Notes: a model not told the origin generated them from the letters alone. A DNA stretch of 64,000 nucleotides from Spirosoma sp. KCTC 42546 (GCF_006965485.1 NZ_CP041360.1:3886501-3950500), one strand, 5' to 3'; counted from the stretch's first letter, positions 37,409-45,055 are shown. Numbers and translations: made by a program.

Positions 37409-37468
37409 TGAATCTGTGGATTTTATAGATTCTACAAGCTCCGCAGGATCAATAGAATCCACAGAATC
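37409..37468. repeat. Short inverted repeat between sirtuin and RibA-like genes
   Basis: GAATCTGTGGATTTTATAGA pairs with AATAGAATCCACAGAATC across a ~20-nt loop. Confidence 0.7.
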
Positions 37469-37488
37469 TTTTATTCCCCAGTACCACC

Positions 37489-38001
37489 ATGATTGTTAAA
37501 CTTGCTGAAGGAAACCTTAAAACCAAATTTGGTGAATACCGTGAAGTTCTCTTTTACGACGGGCAAAACGAATCGATTGCCTTGTTAATGGGTGATGTGG
37601 ATGGGGCAGAAGAGGTATTGTGCCGGGTTCATTCGTCCTGTCTGTTCGGACATGCGTTTAACAGTATCGAATGTGATTGCCGGGAGCAGATGGAAATCTC
37701 TCAACAACTTATTCAGCAGGAGGGAAGAGGCATCGTGATTTGGCTCGATCAGGAAGGAAAAGGAAATGGTCATTTTGCCTTACTAAAAAGCGTTGAGTAT
37801 AAACGAATAGGACTGGCTCAAGCCGATGCGTACGAAGCGGTAGGGTTTAAACGAGATGCCAGAGACTACAGGGTAGCCGCCGACATCTTAAATGAACTGG
37901 GCGTTAAGTCGATTCGTATGTTGACGAACAATCCCAAAAAAGTAGATACGCTTACAAAATATGGTATTCGTGTTGCTGGCATCAAGGCAACAGAATTGTA
38001 A
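37489..38001 (+). CDS. Divergent, truncated GTP cyclohydrolase II-like protein
   Basis: The 170-aa protein clearly belongs to the RibA family: RVHSSCLFG, CDCREQ and LTNNPKKV are present, with zinc ligands C51, C62 and C64. By hand alignment to E. coli RibA (196 aa), D123 and R125 match D126 and R128. Arg90 of the RQEGR motif is D87, Arg94 is K91, the catalytic Tyr105 position is V102, and the last ~25 residues are absent. The normal enzyme turns GTP into the first riboflavin intermediate plus formate. This variant may have altered product or substrate, or be inactive. No other riboflavin gene is nearby; convergent with uricase. Confidence 0.75.
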   Translation: MIVKLAEGNLKTKFGEYREVLFYDGQNESIALLMGDVDGAEEVLCRVHSSCLFGHAFNSIECDCREQMEISQQLIQQEGRGIVIWLDQEGKGNGHFALLKSVEYKRIGLAQADAYEAVGFKRDARDYRVAADILNELGVKSIRMLTNNPKKVDTLTKYGIRVAGIKATEL

Positions 38002-38055
38002 ACGGCACTAGCAAATAAATAGGTCATCCAGATAACAATGAACGATTGTCTGGTA

Positions 38056-38195
38056 CATTATTCATTATTCATTATTCATTATTCATTATTCATTATTCAT
38101 TATTCATTATTCATTATTCATTATTCATTATTCATTATTCATTATTCATTATTCATTATTCATTATTCATTATTCATTATTCATTATTCATTATT
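38056..38195. repeat. Perfect tandem array, 20 x CATTATT
   Basis: Counting C positions every seven bases from 38056 gives 20 uninterrupted copies ending at 38195, immediately before the uricase stop codon (38196-38198). The word is the same as in the AATGNNN palindromes (CATTATTCATT). Confidence 0.97.
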
Positions 38196-39041
38196 TTACT
38201 CCCTCGTCACCGTTCCCGTAATGTACCCGTACGGCTCGTCGGTGGCTATGAAAATCTCGTTTTGGTTGTCCATGCCGAACTGTTCCAGGTTAAACGGGAT
38301 GTGATGTTTGTTGGGCATGATCAGGCTTATTTCGCTTACTTCCTGATTCTCTTCCAAGACGGCCGATCCCATAGCCAGCAACGTTTGCTGCACCGACAGA
38401 CTCTTGTGATGCGCGAAGGTTTTTAGTAGCGTTTCGCGGATTTTGCCGAACAGACTCGTAAAGTCAAGGTTGTGGGAAGTGTACACCCAGTTGGCCTCGC
38501 ATTGGGTCGCGAAAATGCGGTCGGCCGTTTCTTTCAGGGTTGTGTATTGGTCTTTGACGTAGCCCTCAAATCCCGAATCGGTTGTTTTTAGAATCAGCAG
38601 ATCTTTGATGCCCGAGGTCACACGAATTGCTTCGGTAGTCTGTACTAAGGTTGTTGTCCGTTTTTCAGAACCGCCACCCACATAGGCATGATGATGCGGC
38701 TCTCCATCGAAGGCCATGCGAGCCCAGGGATGCTCGATAATATGGACGGTGGCCTGCGATACCTGCGGATTATTGGTGATAAAATAATTGGCTAAATAGA
38801 GGCCGAAATTTTCGATAGAATCCACAAAATGCTCTTTGGCCAGCGCATACACCGTGTTTTTCTGCGTATCGGTAGGTACTATTTTTGAATTGTCGCCGAG
38901 CGTGTGGGCCGTTTCAAAGTCTCCTTCCAGCGATACGTTGACGGAGATCTGTCTGAATTCATGGTAGTTAGGGTGCCGAATGATTTTTGACAGGTTCACG
39001 GCATTCTTTCCGTACGCATTTTTTTTCAAGGTGAGCTTCAT
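38196..39041 (-). CDS. pucL: Urate oxidase (uricase)
   Basis: The 281-aa factor-independent uricase has tandem T-fold domains and the hallmark NSKIVPTDTQKNTVYALAKEH segment (about residues 53-73), plus HPWARM and VTSGIKDLLILKTT in the second half. It oxidises urate to 5-hydroxyisourate with O2. It is divergent from allantoinase across 64 bp. The stop codon abuts the 20-copy heptamer array, so the 3' UTR would be (AATAATG)n. Confidence 0.95.
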   Translation of the reverse strand: MKLTLKKNAYGKNAVNLSKIIRHPNYHEFRQISVNVSLEGDFETAHTLGDNSKIVPTDTQKNTVYALAKEHFVDSIENFGLYLANYFITNNPQVSQATVHIIEHPWARMAFDGEPHHHAYVGGGSEKRTTTLVQTTEAIRVTSGIKDLLILKTTDSGFEGYVKDQYTTLKETADRIFATQCEANWVYTSHNLDFTSLFGKIRETLLKTFAHHKSLSVQQTLLAMGSAVLEENQEVSEISLIMPNKHHIPFNLEQFGMDNQNEIFIATDEPYGYITGTVTRE

Positions 39042-39080
39042 GGTTGTTTCGGCTGTTTTGGGTAGTATTGACCTCTAGTA

Positions 39081-39097
39081 TAGAAATTAATTTTCTA
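39081..39097. promoter_or_regulatory. Candidate operator, TAGAAA-N5-TTTCTA
   Basis: A perfect 6-bp inverted repeat around TTAAT lies in the 64-bp gap between the divergent uricase and allantoinase starts, nine bases before the allantoinase ATG. It is the right size for a dimeric repressor. No protein is assigned. Confidence 0.4.
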
Positions 39098-39105
39098 TTT
39101 TTAGT

Positions 39106-40464
39106 ATGATCGATCGTGCCATCAAAGGAAATAAAATCTGTACGCCAGAAGGAATCAGAAAAGCCGTTGTTTTACTAAAAGACGGTCTGATTGCTGATGT
39201 TCTACCGGAAGTACCACAAGGGTTCAATGCCGAGGTCATCTACATCGGAGATCGTGTGCTGATGTCGGGCGTCATTGACCCGCACGTCCACATTAATGAA
39301 CCCGGTCGAGCGGATTGGGAGGGTTTCAACACGGCCACGCGTGCCGCCATTGCGGGTGGCTTGACCACGCTGGTCGATATGCCTTTGAACTCATCGCCCG
39401 TAACGACAACTGCCGAGGCTTTCGACCAGAAGATGGCGGCCACTAAAGGACAACTCCATACGAACTGTGGTTTCTGGGGAGGCCTTGTGCCGGGCAACAC
39501 GGACGACATTGAACTGCTGATCAATAAAGGCGTATTGGGTTTCAAAGCGTTTCTGACCCACTCCGGTATCGACGATTTCCCGAATGTGACAGAAGCCGAC
39601 CTGCGAAAAGCGATGCCAATTATTGCAAAACATGGGTTGCCTCTACTGGTTCATTGTGAATTATCGACGGACGAAAAACTGGCCACTGGTGATGCCCGTT
39701 CATACGCGAACTACCTGTCTTCCAGACCGAAAGAATGGGAAGATAAAGCCATCGATAGGATGATTCGGCTTTGCGAAGACTACAATTGCCGGACGCATAT
39801 TGTCCATTTGTCGTCGGCTAATTCCATTGAGTCCATTGACAAAGCGAAACAAAAAGGCTTGCCACTCACGGTCGAAACGGGGCAGCATTACTTGTATTTC
39901 ACTGCTGAAACCATTCGGGATGGGCAAACGCAGTTTAAATGTGCGCCACCCATCCGCGAAAAAGAAAATAACGACCAATTATGGGAAGCGTTACGCTCCG
40001 GAATCATTGATTTTGTCGCTACTGATCATTCACCCGCACCACCCGATTTGAAGCAGATGGAAAGTGGTGATTTCATGAAGGCCTGGGGGGGCATCGCGTC
40101 CCTACAACTGGCTTTGCCCGTGCTCTGGACAGCTGCCCGCCAACGCGGTTTCATGGTAACGGATATTGCCAGGTGGCTGAGTGAAAAACCGGCTCAATTA
40201 GCGGGATTGGATCATCGAAAAGGGCGAATTGCAAAAGGCTACGATGCCGATTTAATCGTCTGGAATCCTGAAAAATCGTTTGTCGTTTCAACAGATTCCT
40301 TGCAACACAAGCATAAAATGACGCCGTACTTGAACGAAGAGCTATTCGGCGTTGTCGAGCAAACGTATCTGGGGGGTGAACTGGTTTTTAAGGATGGAAG
40401 CTTTGTTGTGTTGAACTCCGGAAAATTTATTGTCCACAGAGGCACAGAGAACACAGAGAAATAA
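39106..40464 (+). CDS. allB: Allantoinase
   Basis: The 452-aa amidohydrolase of the cyclic-amidase type has metal ligands H60 and H62 (DPHVHINEPG), the lysine block LGFKAFLTHSG, HIVHLSSA and ATDHSPAPPDLK, which is characteristic of allantoinases. It hydrolyses allantoin to allantoate. The C-terminal residues (VHRGTENTEK) are translated from the left arm of the CACAGAG palindrome at 40425. Confidence 0.94.
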   Translation: MIDRAIKGNKICTPEGIRKAVVLLKDGLIADVLPEVPQGFNAEVIYIGDRVLMSGVIDPHVHINEPGRADWEGFNTATRAAIAGGLTTLVDMPLNSSPVTTTAEAFDQKMAATKGQLHTNCGFWGGLVPGNTDDIELLINKGVLGFKAFLTHSGIDDFPNVTEADLRKAMPIIAKHGLPLLVHCELSTDEKLATGDARSYANYLSSRPKEWEDKAIDRMIRLCEDYNCRTHIVHLSSANSIESIDKAKQKGLPLTVETGQHYLYFTAETIRDGQTQFKCAPPIREKENNDQLWEALRSGIIDFVATDHSPAPPDLKQMESGDFMKAWGGIASLQLALPVLWTAARQRGFMVTDIARWLSEKPAQLAGLDHRKGRIAKGYDADLIVWNPEKSFVVSTDSLQHKHKMTPYLNEELFGVVEQTYLGGELVFKDGSFVVLNSGKFIVHRGTENTEK

Positions 40465-40532
40465 CCGATTTAAATTTTTATTTCTCTGTGTTCTCTGTGC
40501 CGCATCGGCGGACCGCTCTGTGGACAATAAAT
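40425..40532. repeat. Asymmetric CACAGAG inverted repeat, 15-bp insert in right arm only
   Basis: The left arm 40425-40463 (within the allantoinase 3' end) lacks the insert; the right arm 40479-40532 carries it as the complement CGCATCGGCGGACCG. The outer bases ATTTATTGTCCACAG pair perfectly. Confidence 0.92.
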
Positions 40533-40538
40533 CTATAC

Positions 40539-41813
40539 ATGAACGTTATGATCGACTACCTGCTCCGAGCTGAGAACGTACTGAACAAGATTAACGAACT
40601 GGCATCAATCAGTGATGATCCTGCCTGCGTAACCCGTACGTTCGGGACCGTTGCGTTTCAGCAGGGGAGTGCCCTTATTCAGCGATGGATGCAGACTGCT
40701 GGCTTGCAGACGCGGGTCGATGCCATTGGTAATGTCAGAGGCCGGTTAACAAGTTCAATAGCGGGCGCTAAAACGTTTGTCATTGCCTCGCACATGGATA
40801 CGGTCGTGAACGCCGGAAAGTTTGATGGACCATTGGGCGTAATCATGGGGCTGGATTTACTCGAACAACTCAGACAATCGGGTAAAGCGCTGCCGTTTCA
40901 TCTGGAATTGATTGCCTTCAGCGATGAAGAAGGTGTTCGCTTTCATACGACATACCTGGGTAGTAAAGTCGTTGCCGGTTCGTTTGATACGAGCCTGTTG
41001 GCTAAAAAAGATGAGTCGGGCACGGCACTGAGCGAAGTCATTCAGGCAATTGGTGGTGGTATCGATCAACTGCCAGCCGATGCGATTGCGCCTGACGATT
41101 GGCTAGGCTATGTTGAAATACACATAGAGCAAGGACCTGTTCTATACGAACGAAATGTGCCTGTGGCGGTTGTGACAGCCATTGCGGGTCAAAAACGAGT
41201 GGAAATTAAGTTTAGGGGTATGGCTGGCCATGCTGGAACCGTGCCCATGGATATGCGGCAGGATGCGCTCTGTGCTGCTGCCGAATTCATTCTGGAGGTC
41301 GAACGATTTGGGAACGCAACTAAACAGAACCTGGTGGCTACGGTTGGTAAACTAAATGTAGTGAATGCCGCCAGTAATGTTATTCCCGGCGACGTACATT
41401 GCAGTCTGGATGTACGGAGCAACGATGAGACCGTTTTAGCGTCGGCCTACCAAACGTTACAGTTGACATGTTATGCCATTGGCGAAAAACGGGGCGTTCC
41501 GGTTACGTGGAATCTGATTCAGGAAACCGATCCAGCAGCGTGTGACATTCTACTGACTGAATTACTAGCCAAGTCGATAAACGAGTCTGGTTATGAATTA
41601 ATTGACTTAGTGAGTGGCGCTGGGCATGATGGCGTGCCGATTTCGCAGGTTGCTCCGGTATGTATGCTATTCGTGCGTTGTTTTAAGGGCATCAGCCATA
41701 ATCCGTTGGAAGATGTTGAAGTAAGTGATATGGCAGCTACCCTTCAGGTTGCTGATCGATTTATAAACCACCTTATTGATAATTTTTTGTCATTCCGACC
41801 TCAGGAGGATTGA
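40539..41813 (+). CDS. allC: Allantoate amidohydrolase (M20 family)
   Basis: The start is at 40539 (MNVMIDYLLRAE); a second ATG is at 40548. The 424-aa M20 enzyme has metal motifs ASHMDTV, FSDEEGVRF, EIHIEQGPV and SGAGHDG. The C-terminal SGAGHD...MLFVRC.KGISHNPLE matches plant and E. coli allantoate amidohydrolases better than its paralogue at 43651. It converts allantoate to ureidoglycine, NH3 and CO2 with Mn2+. The last ~8 residues (LSFRPQED) come from a GTCATTCCGACC repeat arm. Confidence 0.85.
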   Translation: MNVMIDYLLRAENVLNKINELASISDDPACVTRTFGTVAFQQGSALIQRWMQTAGLQTRVDAIGNVRGRLTSSIAGAKTFVIASHMDTVVNAGKFDGPLGVIMGLDLLEQLRQSGKALPFHLELIAFSDEEGVRFHTTYLGSKVVAGSFDTSLLAKKDESGTALSEVIQAIGGGIDQLPADAIAPDDWLGYVEIHIEQGPVLYERNVPVAVVTAIAGQKRVEIKFRGMAGHAGTVPMDMRQDALCAAAEFILEVERFGNATKQNLVATVGKLNVVNAASNVIPGDVHCSLDVRSNDETVLASAYQTLQLTCYAIGEKRGVPVTWNLIQETDPAACDILLTELLAKSINESGYELIDLVSGAGHDGVPISQVAPVCMLFVRCFKGISHNPLEDVEVSDMAATLQVADRFINHLIDNFLSFRPQED

Positions 41814-41821
41814 CAAAAATT
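41781..41821. repeat. Single GTCATTCCGACC repeat arm with small hairpin
   Basis: 41787-41811 matches the left arm of the element at 33863 with a C for T change, but the second arm is missing. Flanking AATTTTTTGTCA and TGACAAAAATT form an 11-bp stem. The amidohydrolase stop is inside it. Confidence 0.85.
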
Positions 41822-41839
41822 ACCTCGAAAGTAAAACAT

Positions 41840-42586
41840 ATGGAAATTTCAGCACTTACCCGGTCCGTTGTCAAACGCAACCACGCCGTCATTAGCCCCG
41901 ATGGGTATATCAATAGTCGCGTACCTGGTTGGGACAACTGTACGGTAAACGTCATCATCAATGAGCAAATGGGCGCTAACCTGTGCCAGACACTCATTAC
42001 GCTGAAGGAAGACGGTAAACTTGTTGGCGCGACTAAGCAGTCTCAATTGTTTTTCTATGTCATCAGTGGCCAATGCACGGCAACGGTGAGTGGGATGGGA
42101 AAAACGCTGAAAACGGGCCAGTTTGTGTATATTCCTATAGGCAACGACTATCTGATTGATAATCCGGAAGTAGGCACGCAATTGCTGACATTCCATAAAC
42201 TCTACGAAAAACTGGAAGGCTACAACGTTCCGTCGGTGCTGTTCGGCGATGCGGCAACCATCGCAGGGCCCAGTTACATGGGCGATCCAGCCTTACGGTT
42301 GCAAGTGCTGTTGCCCGATGATTTATCGTTCGACATGGCCGTGAATATTTTCACCTACGATCCCGGCGGACACTTGCCACTGGTCGAAACCCACATCATG
42401 GAACATGGCCTCATTTACCTGCAAGGGCAGGGCGTGTACATGCTCGATCAGAACTGGTATCCGATCAAAAAAGGCGATTCAATCTGGATGGCGCCGTACT
42501 GTCAGCAATGGTTCACGGCAATGGGCAAAGAACCCGCGGTGTACATTTACTACAAAAACGTAAATCGGTTCCCAACGACAATCTAA
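41840..42586 (+). CDS. allE: (S)-ureidoglycine aminohydrolase, bicupin
   Basis: The start is at 41840 (MEISALTRSVV). The 248-aa bicupin matches UGlyAH/YlbA: N-terminal NHAVISPDGYINSRVPGW, then a C-terminal Mn2+ cupin with ETHIMEHGLIYLQGQG and WMAPYCQQWF. It removes ammonia from (S)-ureidoglycine to give (S)-ureidoglycolate. It sits right after allantoate amidohydrolase. Confidence 0.92.
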   Translation: MEISALTRSVVKRNHAVISPDGYINSRVPGWDNCTVNVIINEQMGANLCQTLITLKEDGKLVGATKQSQLFFYVISGQCTATVSGMGKTLKTGQFVYIPIGNDYLIDNPEVGTQLLTFHKLYEKLEGYNVPSVLFGDAATIAGPSYMGDPALRLQVLLPDDLSFDMAVNIFTYDPGGHLPLVETHIMEHGLIYLQGQGVYMLDQNWYPIKKGDSIWMAPYCQQWFTAMGKEPAVYIYYKNVNRFPTTI

Positions 42587-42596
42587 AGAGATAACA

Positions 42597-42703
42597 GAAC
42601 GCAGATTTTTATGATTTATAGGAGTGGTATTGATTTTACAACAACATGAAGTAATAGTGTATTTGAATTTTTAAATCATATTGATCATAAAAATCTGCGT
42701 TCT
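42597..42703. repeat. Inverted repeat, AGAACGCAGATTTTTATGAT arms
   Basis: The arms 42597-42624 and 42676-42703 pair with few mismatches across ~50 nt. The right arm ends two bases before the uraD ATG. Confidence 0.85.
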
Positions 42704-42705
42704 AT

Positions 42706-43212
42706 ATGACACTGCCTGAATTAAATCAACTGCCAATCCCTCAACTAAAAGAGGCTCTGTTTACTTGCTGTGGATCAACGACATGGGTGAACGAGCTGGC
42801 CAACTTGTTCCCGTTTGAGACCAAAGAAAGTCTGTTTGAACAGGCTGAGGTTATCTGGTTTTCCCTAGCTGAAAGCGACTGGCGGGAAGCCTTCGGCCAT
42901 CATCCCAAAATAGGCGACATTAATTCCCTGCGCGAAAAGTACGCGTCAACGGCATCCTGGGCCGAGGGTGAACAGGCGGGCGTTTCGACGGCGTCGGTGA
43001 GTGTTTTGGAAATGTTAGCCGAAGGGAATCAATTTTATGAAGAAAAGTTTGGCTATATTTTTATCGTTTGCGCCACCGGAAAATCGGCCGAAGAAATGCT
43101 GAATAGACTGGAGTCGAGGTTACTGAATTCGCCGGAAGACGAACTCCAGATTGCGATGCAGGAGCAGAATAAAATCACTAAACTTCGGTTGGAAAAACTT
43201 CTGGTTTCATGA
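42706..43212 (+). CDS. uraD: 2-oxo-4-hydroxy-4-carboxy-5-ureidoimidazoline (OHCU) decarboxylase
   Basis: The 168-aa all-helical protein has the family signature FGHHPKIGD (about 65-73, with the catalytic His), SxWAEGEQAG and the F...NxxY-type core, here EGNQFYEEKFGYIFIVCATGKS. It decarboxylates OHCU to (S)-allantoin. Its TGA overlaps the uraH ATG by 4 bp (ATGA), so the two are translationally coupled. Confidence 0.93.
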   Translation: MTLPELNQLPIPQLKEALFTCCGSTTWVNELANLFPFETKESLFEQAEVIWFSLAESDWREAFGHHPKIGDINSLREKYASTASWAEGEQAGVSTASVSVLEMLAEGNQFYEEKFGYIFIVCATGKSAEEMLNRLESRLLNSPEDELQIAMQEQNKITKLRLEKLLVS

Positions 43213-43544
43213 GCGCTATAACCACCCACATCCTCGATACAACCCGCGGTCAACCCGCAGAAGCCGTGAGTATTGTCTTATACCATCAACAGCGGGAATG
43301 GATAGAAATCGCCCGCGGGGTAACTAATTCAGATGGCCGGATTAGTAATTTACTACCCAAAGAAACGGTCTTGCCAACGGGTACCTATAAATTGCGTTTT
43401 GAAACGGGTGCCTATTTCGAACAACTGGGCGTGGCAACCTTTTATCCATTTATCGAAATTACCTTCGCCATTACCACCGGCGAGCATTACCATGTCCCCT
43501 TGTTAGTAAACCCATTTGGTTATTCGACCTATCGAGGGTCGTGA
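43209..43544 (+). CDS. uraH: 5-hydroxyisourate hydrolase (transthyretin-like)
   Basis: The 111-aa protein has the N-terminal catalytic block ITTHILDTTRGQPA, LPTGTYKLRFET and the C-terminal tetrapeptide YRGS that distinguishes HIU hydrolase from transthyretin. It hydrolyses the uricase product to OHCU, the substrate of UraD encoded just upstream. Confidence 0.95.
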   Translation: MSAITTHILDTTRGQPAEAVSIVLYHQQREWIEIARGVTNSDGRISNLLPKETVLPTGTYKLRFETGAYFEQLGVATFYPFIEITFAITTGEHYHVPLLVNPFGYSTYRGS

Positions 43545-43553
43545 TTTGAATTT

Positions 43554-43648
43554 TTAATGAACAATGTAGAATGTAGAATGAATAATGGCCCAGTAACCTG
43601 CATTATCCATTCTACATTCTACATTCTACATTATCCATTATCCATTAA
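43554..43648. repeat. AATGNNN inverted repeat with unequal arms
   Basis: The left arm 43554-43589 has four heptads plus ends; the right arm 43600-43648 has six (three consecutive TCTACAT, two TATCCAT). The difference is about two whole heptads. Confidence 0.9.
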
Positions 43649-43650
43649 TT

Positions 43651-44883
43651 ATGAACATCAACCCAGCACGTCTACAGCATTTCTTTGAAGTTTCGAGTGA
43701 GCTCGGAAAAATTGGCGAAACCGGTATGTGTCGACCGGCTCATTCGGCTTTGGAAAAAAAGATGTTTGAGCACGCCAAAGGCTGGATGGAAGCCGCTGGA
43801 TTGACAGTGCGCATCGATAGCTTTGGTAATTTAATTGGTCGGCTTGCTGGCAAAAATCCGGATGCGCCAATTTTAATGACGGGCTCACATCTGGATACAC
43901 AACCCTACGGAGGGCGTTTTGATGGGATAGCAGGCGTGTTATGCGCGATTGAAGCCGTCTGTACCATTGCCGGGCAGGGTATTGTTCCCGAAACCAGTAT
44001 CGATGTCATTGCCTTTGCTGATGAAGAGAGCTGGCGATTCAATAAAGGCCTTTTTGGGTCGAGAGGTATTCTGGGGAAACTGGAAGCCGGGGAGCTACAA
44101 CGAAAAGACAAAGACGGTATAACCCGCGAGCAGGCCCTGCTTGACTTTGGCTGCGACATTACCAGATTTAAGGAGGACGAATATGCCCCCGGCAGCATTC
44201 GGTGTTTTTTAGAGCTGCACATCGAGCAGGGTCCAGTGCTGGATCAATCCAATAAACCCATCGGTATTGTAAGCGGCATTGCTGGCCCGCTGTTGATGAG
44301 CCTACAGTTGAAAGGCATGGCCGGACACGCCGGTTCGGTACCAATGCCCCTCAGAAAGGACGCGCTGGTAGGGGCGGCCAAAGTAGTGGTGGCCGTCAAC
44401 GAGATCGCATCGCAGTTTGCACCCGCGCCTACGGTGGGTACCGTTGGAACGTTGAACGTATTTCCAGCATCCCGGAACATTATTCCCGAGACTGTCAGCA
44501 TGACCATGGAGTTCAGGGACATCGATATGGAGCGTCGCAATACCTGCGAGCGTCAATTAAACGAAGCCATTGCTGACATTACGCAAACACATAACTTATC
44601 CTACGAGCTGACCGTCGATACGGATATAAAATCAAGCTACTGTGCCGATTGGATTAAAGATACCATCCGTGCCAGTTGTATGGAATTAGGTCTGGATGCC
44701 CCCGAACTGGTTAGTGGCCCATTTCACGATGCCCTGGTGATGTCGGAAGCCTGCGATTATGGAATGATTTTTGTGCGCTGTAAAGACGGAATCAGTCACA
44801 ATCCGCTAGAGTATGCATCGTACGAAGATCTGGCGTTAGGGAGCGAAGTGCTATACCAGACAATTCTGAAAATTGTTGGTTGA
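43651..44883 (+). CDS. Probable ureidoglycolate amidohydrolase (M20 family)
   Basis: The 410-aa M20 amidohydrolase is paralogous to the gene at 40539. Metal motifs are GSHLDTQPYGGRFDG, FADEESWRF, ELHIEQGPV and a final FHDALVMSEA. The ending (SGPFHDALVMS...GMIFVRCKDGISHNPLEYASYEDL) resembles plant ureidoglycolate amidohydrolase, which makes glyoxylate, CO2 and 2 NH3. With AAH and UGlyAH already present this is the missing last step. N-carbamoyl amino acid hydrolase is the main alternative. Confidence 0.75.
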   Translation: MNINPARLQHFFEVSSELGKIGETGMCRPAHSALEKKMFEHAKGWMEAAGLTVRIDSFGNLIGRLAGKNPDAPILMTGSHLDTQPYGGRFDGIAGVLCAIEAVCTIAGQGIVPETSIDVIAFADEESWRFNKGLFGSRGILGKLEAGELQRKDKDGITREQALLDFGCDITRFKEDEYAPGSIRCFLELHIEQGPVLDQSNKPIGIVSGIAGPLLMSLQLKGMAGHAGSVPMPLRKDALVGAAKVVVAVNEIASQFAPAPTVGTVGTLNVFPASRNIIPETVSMTMEFRDIDMERRNTCERQLNEAIADITQTHNLSYELTVDTDIKSSYCADWIKDTIRASCMELGLDAPELVSGPFHDALVMSEACDYGMIFVRCKDGISHNPLEYASYEDLALGSEVLYQTILKIVG

Positions 44884-44915
44884 AAATTATACGTAGAACA
44901 TGTTTTTGGGTTCCC

Positions 44916-44949
44916 AAGCCCCTTTTTCTATATGAAAGGGGGCTTTTTT
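44916..44949 (+). terminator. Rho-independent terminator of the ureide cluster
   Basis: AAGCCCCTTTTTC, loop, GAAAGGGGGCTT then TTTT, 33 bases after the amidohydrolase stop. Confidence 0.85.
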
Positions 44950-45004
44950 GAGTTATAATCCCTTGTGCATCTGGATAAGTGTAGCTGAGGACAGCTAAAA
45001 ATGG

Positions 45005-45051
45005 CGTGAGTTTTGTGCCTATTTAAGCTATAACGCTTGATAAAACTCACG
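45005..45051 (+). promoter_or_regulatory. Hairpin directly before the CotH-protein start
   Basis: CGTGAGTTTT (45005-45014) pairs with AAAACTCACG (45042-45051); the ATG is at 45056. The loop contains TATTTAAGCTATAACGCTTG. It could block ribosome access or bind a regulator. Confidence 0.45.
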
Positions 45052-45055
45052 AAAA

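Noticed and set aside
38056..38195. CRISPR array
   Set aside because: The units are 7 bp and contiguous with no spacers, and no cas gene is present.
38038..38426. Plus-strand frames rich in LFIIHYS repeats
   Set aside because: They are translations of the CATTATT array running antisense into uricase; no independent start or homology.
40488..40538. N-terminal extension of the allantoate amidohydrolase starting MFSVPHRR
   Set aside because: These codons are the right arm of the CACAGAG palindrome; the family-like N-terminus begins at 40539.
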